This document shows, one piece after another, positions 14,501-22,953 of a stretch of 40,995 nt of DNA; the stretch's first letter is position 1; the number at the start of each line of letters is the position of its first letter. The notes under the pieces were generated by a model. It did not search any database. It was not told the DNA's origin and worked only from the letters and a program-made list of their open reading frames with translations. The DNA is from an uncultured Lachnospiraceae bacterium (GTDB lineage Bacteria; Bacillota; Clostridia; Lachnospirales; Lachnospiraceae), in the NCBI GenBank assembly GCA_910578115.1, contig CAJTPO010000042.1, forward strand, positions 1-40,995, written 5' to 3'. Made by a program: the position numbers and the translations under genes.

Positions 14501-16490
14501 CGGGGAACTGATCGAACTTGTGTACAACAAGGACTATACGGTCTCCTATAAAAACAATAAGAAAGTCAATCTGGAAGGACAGGCAGCGCCGCAGATCACG
14601 GTCAAGGGCAAAGGTAATTATAGAGGAACGGAAACGATTTCGTTCAATATAGTTCCCAAAGCCCTGACAGATACGGATATCGTGGCGGACAATATTACTG
14701 CAGCCTACAACGGCAGAACGATCAAGAGCGCACCGACGGTCTGGCGGGGCGGAAAGAAACTGAAAAAGAACACGGATTATACGGTCACCTATCCGCAGAC
14801 AGGAGCCGGAGCCTATCAGACGGCCGGAACGTATCCGATCGTGATTACGGGGAAAGGCGGCTACAGCGGCAGGATCACGGTCTACGAGACGATCACGCGG
14901 GACGTGTTGATGAGTAAGGTCAGTGTAGCCGGAATTCCCAGGCAGACCTATCGCAGTGAGCTGGTGGATAAGGAGCAGGGAATCGGTATTATGCCGGACA
15001 ACCTGCAGGTAACCTACAGGAAAAAACCGCTTACCGTAAGTACAGACGGTGGGATGACAGGAGATTATACGGTATCCTATCAAAATAATATGGCGGTGGG
15101 AACGGCTACAGTGACGATCACGGCAGTGGCGGGAAGTGGCTTTACGGGAAGCAAAAGTGTTGCGTATAAGATTGTCGGGACTTCCATCGCCAATGCAAAA
15201 GTGGAAGGTCTGGAGGCGAGGGAGTACACGGGAGACGAAGAGGACGTCAAGCAGACGGAAAATCTTGCGTCCGGCCGATGCAGACTGCTCCTTGACGATC
15301 AGGTGCTGACAGAGAGTACGGATGGTGGGGTGACGGGAGATTACGTAGTATCTTATGCCAATCTTTCCAGGGCAGGCACGGCGAAGATTATCTTCCAGGG
15401 TGTCAATGAATATACGGGCCAGCTCAAGAAAAGTTATAAAATAACGGGCTGCCAGATCAATACGCCGGAAGGCGGAGTGAATCCGGCCATTTCCCTGCAG
15501 TATTATACGCAGGATGCCCCGGATCAGCTGTATGAGATCACTGATCTGTCGCAGATTACGACGCCTTATGTGAAGGGCGGCAGCAGGCCGGCAGTGGTTC
15601 TGCGATATAATGGAATCGAGCTTGTACAGGGGAAAGACTTTACGGTCAGATATACGAATAATAAGGCAGTCACGCAGGGAGAACCGGGCGGGCAGGATGA
15701 GAATGGCACTTCCGGACAGGTTTCGGGGAAAATTCCGGGGAAAATTCCCCATATTACGGTGACCGGCAAGGGGAATTTCAAAGGCAGCATCGCCGGGACA
15801 TTTACGATCACGGATGGGAGGATGGCGCAGGATAACGGCAAGCTGACAATGACGGTCAGGGATGTGGTATTTCGGAACAAAGAGAATGCTTATAAGACAT
15901 CCGTGACCCTGACGGATTGTGACGGTAAGAAGCTGGCGGCAGGCAAAGATTATGAAAGAAATCCTGCATACACTTACGCAGAAGATGCATATGTCGAGGT
16001 GAAGAATAGTGCGGCGGATGGCAAAGCCAGGGCAGAGACGGGCATGGAGGAAGATGACAGAGATGTCATATTGAAGGCTGCCGGTTCACCGGTGGAGGCA
16101 GGTGATATTCCACAGGCGGGAACATCCATTCGTGTTACGGTACGGGGGACGGGATCTTATGCAGGGGACAAAACGGCGGAGATGTCTGCGGTGTACAGAA
16201 TTGTGAGAGCGGATATTTCCAAGGCGAAGGTGACGGTCCGGGCGAAAGAATATCTCAACGGGCAGCCGGTGATTCTGACAGAGGAGGATCTGCGGATTAC
16301 GGCATCCGGCAGTCAGGAGCCTCTGCAATACGGTACGGATTATACGATTGACAGCAGCACTTACAGGAAGAATCAGAACAAGGGGAAGGCTGCTGTAACG
16401 ATTCGCGGCCTTGGCAATTATGGCGGCGAGAGGAAGGTTACTTATACAATAGGAGCCAAGCTGCTGGTATGGTGGAAAAATCTTTTTTAA
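11523..16490 (+). CDS. Secreted multidomain glucosaminidase with Big_2 and beta-repeats
   Basis: About 1655 residues. The ATG at 11523 begins the signal peptide (basic start, hydrophobic core, VPVWAAE cleavage near residue 32); TTG 11517 has the better-spaced AAAGGA. An acidic 11-residue repeat follows, then four VSxN motifs (VSGNTL, VSENDI, VSENSL, VSANQ). Residues near 185-255 are SH3-like. Residues near 300-560 match the beta-N-acetylglucosaminidase (GH73-type) domain of clostridial autolysins: NWTFVPMKTG, YHMDPRNFL, HLASRVYQEQGKGNSG, YNFFNVG. Three Big_2 domains (about 583-883; SSDPSVATV, SSNTKVAKV, SSNEEVVTV) precede an InlB/Flg_new-like segment (about 887-957) and a long series of DYTVSYKNN-type beta-repeats. 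There is no LPxTG or choline-binding anchor, and how it stays on the wall is unclear. It probably remodels peptidoglycan. Confidence 0.88.
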   Translation: MKRSVVQKHKWWIYFLCFALCMESVTVPVWAAETAMEMSSDSGDDSDGSSEPGADTVSGNELPPALEEDADDVETDAEEGTDDSEADAEEGTDDSEADVEEGADDSETDAEEGTDDEETNIEEDVDDTVSSVSGNTLSSVSENDIRSVSENSLDAVSANQQAMMREAAEAFARLLAEKDLMALLYHADSYEARREADPDSEKVAVLQSGQTLYIRGIEITEEDVWYEVQFFLNGAEGTGYVQNYYLAYSDEDWTFWEEKYLVPILSVGDGYGFTAYGMASCSMMPYAVDTSDINAFPGTYQSALRSLKEVHPNWTFVPMKTGLDFQTAVTNEMGDKSLIQNTTGNASKGWVGAACPSESGWYYATKPAVAYHMDPRNFLTENYIFQFEQLTFNGSYHTQAAVQSFLNGTFMKGILPDDTAKRTYAQAFFEIGKNRKLSPIHLASRVYQEQGKGNSGLISGTYPGYEGYYNFFNVGVNGASEAEKIVKGLTYARKQGWDTRYKSLEGGATTIGNNYILKYQDTIYLEKFNVDRNSPYGIYNHQYMQNIQAPGSESISTRRMYANAGSLNSAFVFKIPVYDNMSDEQYYPVLTLNKTSMTLDVNKEADCEEGQQLKLYADGVEVNPASASWKSSDPSVATVENGLVKIADPAKRKTGEAVITASWQEVEAVCKVKVVISLTEITLDKTEIKMRRPDTVVTDTTGLSPSELEENVASARLQVTYIPDDTTADRTITWTSSNTKVAKVQADPEDSSRAVVNATGKGEAVITAKASKAGGNPVKTAVCQVRVSAPIYRIELTNPNATDTDTVDRTSLLMGQSVNLAAEYWPKDTTSDTQITWSSSNEEVVTVTDGRVYAKGRGTAVVTAGVAGCEKGYTAQHTVEVESGSVTFMKNDGKTVLKQQDVLYGTTLPKEEFPVEEGVEGSLFIGWYTGENGTGRRFDETTVIYRQNLILYPYYEEQGKGFYVLPVGDQIYTGSAIKPAIQVYDSVAYNDGNGELIELVYNKDYTVSYKNNKKVNLEGQAAPQITVKGKGNYRGTETISFNIVPKALTDTDIVADNITAAYNGRTIKSAPTVWRGGKKLKKNTDYTVTYPQTGAGAYQTAGTYPIVITGKGGYSGRITVYETITRDVLMSKVSVAGIPRQTYRSELVDKEQGIGIMPDNLQVTYRKKPLTVSTDGGMTGDYTVSYQNNMAVGTATVTITAVAGSGFTGSKSVAYKIVGTSIANAKVEGLEAREYTGDEEDVKQTENLASGRCRLLLDDQVLTESTDGGVTGDYVVSYANLSRAGTAKIIFQGVNEYTGQLKKSYKITGCQINTPEGGVNPAISLQYYTQDAPDQLYEITDLSQITTPYVKGGSRPAVVLRYNGIELVQGKDFTVRYTNNKAVTQGEPGGQDENGTSGQVSGKIPGKIPHITVTGKGNFKGSIAGTFTITDGRMAQDNGKLTMTVRDVVFRNKENAYKTSVTLTDCDGKKLAAGKDYERNPAYTYAEDAYVEVKNSAADGKARAETGMEEDDRDVILKAAGSPVEAGDIPQAGTSIRVTVRGTGSYAGDKTAEMSAVYRIVRADISKAKVTVRAKEYLNGQPVILTEEDLRITASGSQEPLQYGTDYTIDSSTYRKNQNKGKAAVTIRGLGNYGGERKVTYTIGAKLLVWWKNLF
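11748..11912 (+). repeat. 33-bp coding tandem repeat (acidic 11-residue unit)
   Basis: Units of 33 bases (DAEEGTDDSEA) at 11748-11780, 11781-11813, 11814-11846 and 11847-11879, with a degenerate fifth to about 11912. Units one and two are identical at base level. Being in frame, gain or loss of units would only change linker length. Confidence 0.85.
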
Positions 16491-16535
16491 AAAATTAATT
16501 TTTCCTTAAAACCCTATATCTTGTAGAACAGACGC

Positions 16536-16564
16536 TTGTGTCATACAATCAGAAATGTTATACT
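16536..16564 (+). promoter_or_regulatory. Promoter P1 of the BspA-like surface protein gene
   Basis: TTGTGT (16536-16541), an exact 17-base spacer, TATACT (16559-16564). Transcription would start near 16571, placing the long hairpin at 16592-16660 in the 5' leader. Nothing gene-like is present in the 250-base gap. Confidence 0.6.
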
Positions 16565-16591
16565 GATTTAGATTATAGTTAACGATATTGG

Positions 16592-16660
16592 AAATTTCGC
16601 TTTCGGTTCCTGCAAAAGCTTTCGTTATGCGGCTTTGGCAGGAACCGGAAGCAGAAATTT
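16592..16660 (+). promoter_or_regulatory. Long leader hairpin upstream of the BspA-like gene
   Basis: The arms 16592-16613 and 16638-16660 pair over about 22 bases with one bulged base and one G-U pair. The loop itself can form a small AAAGC/GCTTT stem. There is no T-tract after it, so it is not a simple terminator. Position between P1 and the coding region suggests a leader RNA structure affecting stability or translation, or a small RNA. Confidence 0.55.
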
Positions 16661-16685
16661 GTTATGTCGTTTACTTAGGTATAAT
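16659..16685 (+). promoter_or_regulatory. Possible second promoter P2 of the BspA-like gene
   Basis: A perfect TATAAT at 16680-16685 with TTGTTA (16659-16664) only 15 bases upstream. The short spacer weakens the call, but the -10 is consensus. Its -35 overlaps the foot of the leader hairpin. Confidence 0.4.
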
Positions 16686-16740
16686 ATAGAATACGTTTAA
16701 CTATTAAGAATTGAGATACGGTAAAGAGAAAGGAAAGAGA

Positions 16741-19700
16741 ATGAAGAGACGTAGGATACTTGCATTACTGTTGGCGCTCAGCATTTCGATGAGCATGAAT
16801 GGGCTGACGGTTCTGGCGGCATCGCCTGATCCGGCGGTTATTCCGGCTACGGCGGCGGAAGATGAACCGGCCGGTGATGAGAAGGAAGACAGCGCAGGAG
16901 GCCAGAAAGCAGGAACGTCCGGAGAATCAACAAAAGATGCCGGCAACCATGGAGAGACCGCGGAGGAGCAGTCTGACTCAGATCCGTCTGATGTGGCGAA
17001 TCCGGAAGAAACAGATTCTGACCAGCCGGAGGAGACGGAGCCGGGTGAAGAGGATACAAAGCAGCCTGATGAGGTGACCTCGGAGGAAGGCAATGGAGAT
17101 CAGTCCGGGGAGGTGTCACCGGAGGAAGGCGATGGAGATCAGGCCGGGGAGATGCCGCCGGAGGAAAGCAATGGAGATCAGTCCGGAGAGGTGTCACCGG
17201 AGGAAGGCGGTGGGGATCAGTCCGGAGAGGTGCCGCCGGAGGAAGGCGATGATGAACAGCCGGCGGAAGATGAGACGGATGAGGAGGATTCCGACGGGGA
17301 AGAGAATCCGGATGAAAGTGACATAGATGTCAGTGTGTCAGACAATACACTGGGTGCAGACAGTGAAGATCAGAAAGACGAGAGTGAAGAGCTTACCGGG
17401 AAAGCAGAGCAGACAGTCAAAATGATGACCTTCACTGACGATACGGGTATGCGGATCACCTACAACGCCAATGAGGAGTACAACCTTATCGTAACGGACG
17501 GCGTTCTGGAAGGAATCGTTTATGAGGATGGCAGTGCGGTAAAGGGTGTAGTGGTCATACCGGAAGGCAAGGGGATCACGGCGATCGGCACTGCATTTAA
17601 AGGCAATGAGGACATTACCTATGTTAAGTTACCGAGGGGCGTAATTTCTGTTCAGGATAATGCATTTAATAATTGTTATAATCTGCAGGGAATTTATCTG
17701 CCAGGTGAATTGCAGACAATTGGAAACAGTGCATTTTATCGCTGTACAGGTCTGTTAAAAGTTGCTGTTCCCAAACGGGTGACCTCCATAGGTAATGCGG
17801 CTTTTTATGGAAGTGATAAATTATTTATGATTTACATGCAGGAAGCAGCTGACAGCGGACTCGTTTCGATCGGGGATGAGGCGTTTTACCAGTGTCGGGC
17901 ATTGGAGTATTTCTGCTCCGACAAGGGATTTGTCATTCCGGGGAATCTGGAGGCAATTGGTGCATCTGCTTTCTATGACTGTAGAGCAATTAAAGAGATA
18001 GAATTCAGGGAAAGTATTCAGACGTTGGGAGAGGGTGCATTTCAGTATTGTAATATGCTGAAATCGGTCATACTGTCCGGCAGCATAAAAGTAATACCAA
18101 AGAATGCCTTTGCAGGATGTAACAAGCTGGTCAATCTGGAATTTAAGCGGGGGAACGAGACCATCGGGGAGGCTGCTTTTGAAGGCTGTATGCAATTAGG
18201 CGGCCTGTTGATTCCGGGGACGGTCAGAACAATTGCCAGTTATGCATTTAAGGGTTGTACGGGATTGGTGAGAGTGGAAGTCCTGAATTCAGAGGTGGTT
18301 TATGGGGATAGTGTATTCCCGAATCAGAGTTCGCTGACCCTGATCGGAAGTGAGGATTCCAGTACAGAGCGGTATACGATTGGTAAGAATATTAAGTTTG
18401 TCAAGAATAATGCGGATCCGGATACTGTTTTCTATAAGTATGATATATCTTGTTTGGGGGATGGCAATGGTACATTGATGATCAAAGATGCTGATGGGCA
18501 GGATCCCAATACGCTGAACAAGAAACAGGGTGTTAAAGCCAGAACAAAATTATATGTCTATGTGAAAGCGAATGAAGGAAGCAAACTGGTTCAGAACAGT
18601 ATTAAATGCAATGGCGTGCCGGTGTTGGAGGAGACAGGAGCGGAAGGAACGGCGTCCAGACTTTATTTTGAAATGCCGATCGGCGGCGCGCGTATTACGG
18701 CAGAGTTTGAGAATACTGCATCCAGCAATAAAACATCGGGACAGGAAAAGGATGTAAAGATTGAGATATCTAACGGTGAGGTCAGAACGGACAGTCAGGG
18801 TGATGTGATACAGGTGAAATTGAAAGCCGGACAGTATTCCAGAATGTTTCTGACAGATAAGCAGGAGGATAATAAAGCAATTCCCAGTTCCAAGATCACT
18901 TATAAATCCAGTAATACGGCAGTGGCTACAATAAAAAATGACGGTACGATCCACGCACTGAAAAAGGGATATACGGAGATTACCGCCAGGGTAATGGGTG
19001 GCGATGATAATGTATTTACCAAGTCTGTTCGTGTGGATGTTGTTACTTCCGGCGTGGAGAAATTGAAGCTTACACCGGAGAGATATGATGTTTCGGCAGT
19101 GCAGATCGTGACCAGTTCCGCAGGTGAGTTGCAGACTGCTGTTGTTGACAAGAAGAAATGGAATGGGAAGGAACTTCAATTTGAGTTGAGGGCGACGGCG
19201 TATGATGCGGACGATGAGAGCGTATCAGTGGCGTTGAAATGGTCAAGCAGTGACGCCAAAGTGGCAAAGCTGGCCAGTACGGCAACGACAGTAGGAAACC
19301 CGGTTAACATCGTCAGCATTCCTCAGGATACGAGTGGCGAGGCTACGATTCGGGTGACTGCGACTAACGCAGATAAAAAGACGATCACACAGAAATTTGT
19401 TGTCAGAGTGATTGATCAGACGCCAAGACTGGTATCAAACAAACTTACGGTGAATCCGAATCATGCGGACGGGACCGTCCTGCAGATCGTCAGTGCCTAT
19501 GGCAGACAGATCGATAAGGACAGAGTAAGGCTGGTTAAGTATGACGAGGATGGGAATAAAGTAACCAGCAGAGAATTTGACTATACCTATTCGGCGGGAG
19601 AGAGCAATGACACGGTTGCCTCTTTTCGACTGACAACTCCATACCAGGATATGGAGAATAAGGATTATAAGCTGTTTGTAGAGATAAACGGCGGAGAAGA

Positions 19701-21915
19701 ATATCCACTGCTTCCGCTGACTGTTACGGTGAAGACATCCAAGCCGAAAGCGAAGATCGCATTTCAGAAGAAGCAGCCGAAGAAAAATATCTTCTATGCG
19801 GATGACGGGACTGAGTTTGTAGTAAACGTATCCAATCTGGGGAAAGCAGCGGTATCTGATTTCGAGTTACAGCCGCTTGACAAAGACAATGCGGATGACA
19901 GGAAATTTCAGGAGAACTTCGACGTAGAGTATGTTGACAAGGCTACCTGTATTATCCGGCAGCAGGTCGATCAGTTGAAGTCAGCTGAAAAGGGAAAAAA
20001 CAAGGGAAAACCTGTGGTGTGCGGATATCTGCGCCTGTATTTTGAAGGGTACAGGGAGGAGATTTATCAGGATATCAAGATCACGCTTCCTACAGAGCGG
20101 AAAGCTCCTTCCTTTAAATTGAGCAGGACGACGGATACTTTCAGGACAAGAGGAGAGTCTCAGGAAATAGAGCTGCAGCTGTTGGACAAAAAGAAAAACC
20201 CGGCCGATCTGTCCGACGGCGGTTATGAATTGTCGGTTTTCAGAGAAGACGAAGACGGGCGTCCTTTGATAGAAGAGGATCAGTTTAATGTTGATGACGA
20301 GGGAAGATTTGTCATGACATTACAGGAGGGGTTATCCAAAGGAGGCAAAGTCAGGCTTAGACTGGAGAATAAATCGTTATGGGCGACAGGGGAGAAAGTA
20401 GATTTGACCTACACGGTAAAGCTGTCGAAGGCCACGCCGGTGATCAGTCTGAGCGAGGGACCTGCATCTGCGGTCAGCTTGAAGAATTCAACGGTCACGA
20501 TCAATCCTAATTATCCGGAACAAACAGTTGAGTTTGGCCTGAAAGCAAATCAGAAAGGAGTTGTGATCGCGGACGATCAGGAGTTTAAAGAGAAATCAAC
20601 AAAGAAGACGCAGGCTGAATATGCGAAATTGAAAGTGGAATATACAGGCGGCGTCGGTTCGGTTACGGTTGAGGGAGAGGATATCAAAGACGGAACGTAT
20701 ACATATGTCTGTGATAAGGCGCGATATATATTCATGGACAATGAAGAAGCGGCCAATAAGGTGACGCTGAAGGTTAAGATCAAGAAAGGAGTTCCGTCTG
20801 TTACGGTGAAGGGCAGTATCTCGTTGAATAATGAGGCGCAGACAGAAGACAACAGTTTTGTGGAGAAGAGCGAGGTCACTTTGACGACAAAGAATCTTCC
20901 GGAGGGGTATGAGTTTGATGCCGGTTCCACGACGTTTGAATGTACAACGAAGGATAAGGAAGGCTATGAGGAGCGTTTTGATTGGGAACTGGTAGACCGA
21001 CAGGTGGGAGAGGACGGAAAAGTGACAGAAGCGAAGTTGATTGTTTCTCTGAATGAGTACTGCAAAAATGGAACCTATAAGTTCCGGATGACACCTGTTT
21101 TCAGTGGAAGCGGCGGACAGCTGGAGGCAAAGAAGGTTACAGTTACCGTGAAGATCCACGATGGGGAACCGAATGTAACACTGTCGGCAAAAGGTAAGCT
21201 GAATCTGCTTGACAGGGAGAGTACGCAGACGGCAACCAACAGTATTGTATATACGCCGTCCCTGAAAAACATAAAAGATAAGGTGATTGACGCAAAAGTA
21301 TATGATTATGGTGGCGGCCGGCTGCCAAATTATGATGATATGGAAAGTGAAGACTTCGAGGCACATGTGCTGACAGACGGAAAGGTTTATGTTCGACCAA
21401 AAGAGGATGCGGAGCTTAAGAATAATACGACATATAAAGTATTTATCTGGGTTGAACTGGAAAATTACAAATTCCGGGAATACGTTGGCGGCGGTGGAGG
21501 GTTAATGATCGAAAAGCCATTTAGTATCAAAACCGCTCAGATTCTGCCGAAAGTCACCACCGACAAGAGCACTGTGAATCTGTATCTTTCCAATAAGGAG
21601 TACGTGGCCACCTTCGTCGTTGAAAAGAAGGATGCGAAGGCCATCGGTAACGTGGAATCCATAGCCTTTGGTGAGAAAGATACCAATGCACAGGAATCCT
21701 TCGTGACGACAATGGACGAGAATACCGGAAAGAATACCGTTATCGAATCAGAGCAGTTAAGCGACGGGTCATTGGAGGTCAAACTGAAATTGAGAGATAC
21801 GGTGCATTACGGATGTAATACGACCAATAAACTCACGATGTATGTAAGATTTGAGGGACAGGGTACGAATACACCGGGCACGGCAATCACCATGAATGTG
21901 AAGATCAACAAGTAA
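16741..21915 (+). CDS. Secreted BspA-like leucine-rich repeat and Ig-like surface protein
   Basis: About 1724 residues. ATG 16741 has an AAAGGAAAG site and starts a signal peptide (KRRR, hydrophobic core, TVLAAS cleavage near residue 28). An acidic Glu/Pro-rich spacer with a 13-residue repeat runs to about 220 and contains one VSDNTL motif like those of the neighbouring glucosaminidase. Residues about 244-540 are LRR_5/BspA repeats (NAFNNCYNLQGIYLP, SAFYRCTGLLKVAVP, EAFYQCRALEYF). A Big_2 domain follows (SSNTAVATIKNDGTIHALKKG, about 720-745), then another with SSDAKVAKL and a long series of Ig-like beta-domains to the end. No sortase motif or membrane anchor is visible. Such proteins usually act in adhesion. 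The gene is monocistronic, with two candidate promoters and a downstream hairpin. Confidence 0.88.
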   Translation: MKRRRILALLLALSISMSMNGLTVLAASPDPAVIPATAAEDEPAGDEKEDSAGGQKAGTSGESTKDAGNHGETAEEQSDSDPSDVANPEETDSDQPEETEPGEEDTKQPDEVTSEEGNGDQSGEVSPEEGDGDQAGEMPPEESNGDQSGEVSPEEGGGDQSGEVPPEEGDDEQPAEDETDEEDSDGEENPDESDIDVSVSDNTLGADSEDQKDESEELTGKAEQTVKMMTFTDDTGMRITYNANEEYNLIVTDGVLEGIVYEDGSAVKGVVVIPEGKGITAIGTAFKGNEDITYVKLPRGVISVQDNAFNNCYNLQGIYLPGELQTIGNSAFYRCTGLLKVAVPKRVTSIGNAAFYGSDKLFMIYMQEAADSGLVSIGDEAFYQCRALEYFCSDKGFVIPGNLEAIGASAFYDCRAIKEIEFRESIQTLGEGAFQYCNMLKSVILSGSIKVIPKNAFAGCNKLVNLEFKRGNETIGEAAFEGCMQLGGLLIPGTVRTIASYAFKGCTGLVRVEVLNSEVVYGDSVFPNQSSLTLIGSEDSSTERYTIGKNIKFVKNNADPDTVFYKYDISCLGDGNGTLMIKDADGQDPNTLNKKQGVKARTKLYVYVKANEGSKLVQNSIKCNGVPVLEETGAEGTASRLYFEMPIGGARITAEFENTASSNKTSGQEKDVKIEISNGEVRTDSQGDVIQVKLKAGQYSRMFLTDKQEDNKAIPSSKITYKSSNTAVATIKNDGTIHALKKGYTEITARVMGGDDNVFTKSVRVDVVTSGVEKLKLTPERYDVSAVQIVTSSAGELQTAVVDKKKWNGKELQFELRATAYDADDESVSVALKWSSSDAKVAKLASTATTVGNPVNIVSIPQDTSGEATIRVTATNADKKTITQKFVVRVIDQTPRLVSNKLTVNPNHADGTVLQIVSAYGRQIDKDRVRLVKYDEDGNKVTSREFDYTYSAGESNDTVASFRLTTPYQDMENKDYKLFVEINGGEEYPLLPLTVTVKTSKPKAKIAFQKKQPKKNIFYADDGTEFVVNVSNLGKAAVSDFELQPLDKDNADDRKFQENFDVEYVDKATCIIRQQVDQLKSAEKGKNKGKPVVCGYLRLYFEGYREEIYQDIKITLPTERKAPSFKLSRTTDTFRTRGESQEIELQLLDKKKNPADLSDGGYELSVFREDEDGRPLIEEDQFNVDDEGRFVMTLQEGLSKGGKVRLRLENKSLWATGEKVDLTYTVKLSKATPVISLSEGPASAVSLKNSTVTINPNYPEQTVEFGLKANQKGVVIADDQEFKEKSTKKTQAEYAKLKVEYTGGVGSVTVEGEDIKDGTYTYVCDKARYIFMDNEEAANKVTLKVKIKKGVPSVTVKGSISLNNEAQTEDNSFVEKSEVTLTTKNLPEGYEFDAGSTTFECTTKDKEGYEERFDWELVDRQVGEDGKVTEAKLIVSLNEYCKNGTYKFRMTPVFSGSGGQLEAKKVTVTVKIHDGEPNVTLSAKGKLNLLDRESTQTATNSIVYTPSLKNIKDKVIDAKVYDYGGGRLPNYDDMESEDFEAHVLTDGKVYVRPKEDAELKNNTTYKVFIWVELENYKFREYVGGGGGLMIEKPFSIKTAQILPKVTTDKSTVNLYLSNKEYVATFVVEKKDAKAIGNVESIAFGEKDTNAQESFVTTMDENTGKNTVIESEQLSDGSLEVKLKLRDTVHYGCNTTNKLTMYVRFEGQGTNTPGTAITMNVKINK
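17083..17238 (+). repeat. 39-bp coding tandem repeat (EEGxGDQSGEVxP)
   Basis: Four 39-base units at 17083-17121, 17122-17160, 17161-17199 and 17200-17238, with a partial fifth. Each encodes 13 residues on the pattern EEGNGDQSGEVSP. It forms part of the extended acidic linker of the BspA-like protein. Confidence 0.85.
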
Positions 21916-21926
21916 ATAAGAGTATC

Positions 21927-21963
21927 AACAGCAGCGGCCGGTATTGTGGCAGCTGCTGTTTTA
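21927..21963 (+). terminator. Terminator after the BspA-like gene
   Basis: AACAGCAGC (21927-21935) pairs with GCTGCTGTT (21952-21960), extended inside by GCC/GGC after a mismatch. The T-tail is short (four T). A moderate intrinsic terminator 12 bases after the stop. The remaining gap to the next gene shows no clear feature. Confidence 0.6.
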
Positions 21964-22134
21964 TGTCCGCATTTACGTCTGACATGAAGCGATTTGGGAT
22001 GTCCGGATTGCATATTCTACTAAAATAAGGTAGAATGATACTGTTCTGCCGCACTGTGGCGGAGGTTTTTCTAACGCGATGCATAATAAGCTGTTTTCCA
22101 ATGTATCATAATGTTTGCAGAAAGTGGCATGACA

Positions 22135-22884
22135 ATGTGGAAAGTTTCTTTGTTGGTTACAACGTACAATGTGAGAGAGAATTTAAAGATTACGCTGTCT
22201 TCCATCGAACAGCAGGATTATCCGAATCTTGAGGTGATTATGGTGGACGGGCAGTCGAAAGACGGCACGCTGGAAGTGATTCGGGAATTTGCCGGCCGGC
22301 ATGAAGGGCCGGAGACATCCTGCATGGTGCGCTGGATTTCGGAGCCGGATGACGGACTCTATGATGCCATGAACAAGGCCTTTAAAATGTGCAGCGGGGA
22401 TATCGTGGCGGTGTGCAATGACAGATTGTGTAAGCCGGATGCGGTGTCGAAGCTGGTGCGGGCGATCAGGCAGGGCGGCGCGGGCTGTATAGGAGCGCAT
22501 GCCGACCTTGTCTATGTGGACGGTGAACGTGTTGTCAGGACGTGGCATATGGGAGAGGGGAGCCTGCGGGACGGCTGGCTGCCGGGACACCCGACCATGT
22601 TCCTGAAGCGGGAGATTTATGAGCGGTATGGTGTTTATGACACATCTTATAAATGCGCTGCGGATTATGAATTCATGGTGCGTTTCCTGAAAGATGAGAG
22701 TAATCGTCTGGCTTATGTGCCGGAAGTGCTGGTCGCCATGTTCTATGGTGGGATCAGCAATGCCGGGCTGCGTAATTATATGGTCTCTTTCTGGGAAGGG
22801 TGCCTCGGTTTAAAGCGCAATGGTGTGCGGCATCCGATTTTGATCAGTCTAAAGAGAACGCTGCTTGTGCTCAGGCAGTTTTGA
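22135..22884 (+). CDS. GT2-family glycosyltransferase with altered metal-binding motif
   Basis: About 249 residues from ATG 22135 (MWKVSLLVTTYN), seven bases after AAAGTGG; ATG 22111 and 22129 are in-frame alternatives. It is a GT-A fold protein of the WcaE/WfgS-like group: VDGQSKDGT (38-45), ISEPDDGLYDAMNKA (68-82), GWLPGHPTMFLKREIYERYG and AADYEFMVR. It would transfer a sugar from a nucleotide donor to a lipid-linked precursor on the cytoplasmic side. At the position where relatives have NSDD (metal and donor binding), this protein reads CNDRL (94-98), so one residue seems missing and an aspartate is replaced by arginine. It is followed 69 bases later by a large membrane protein in the same direction. 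Confidence 0.85.
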   Translation: MWKVSLLVTTYNVRENLKITLSSIEQQDYPNLEVIMVDGQSKDGTLEVIREFAGRHEGPETSCMVRWISEPDDGLYDAMNKAFKMCSGDIVAVCNDRLCKPDAVSKLVRAIRQGGAGCIGAHADLVYVDGERVVRTWHMGEGSLRDGWLPGHPTMFLKREIYERYGVYDTSYKCAADYEFMVRFLKDESNRLAYVPEVLVAMFYGGISNAGLRNYMVSFWEGCLGLKRNGVRHPILISLKRTLLVLRQF

Positions 22885-22953
22885 CTTTCGACGCACAGCG
22901 GGAGTGGTGCGGGAAGCAGGTGTCTGAACTGAGCGAAAGGAAAAGAAGTTGAA

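Noticed and set aside
14169..15752. 527-codon reverse-strand ORF
   Set aside because: Lies wholly inside the secreted glucosaminidase gene in antisense; composition and lack of domains mark it as a shadow of the beta-repeat coding region.
16484..16506. Terminator after the glucosaminidase gene
   Set aside because: The AT-only palindrome around the stop has no GC-rich stem, so no terminator is called there.
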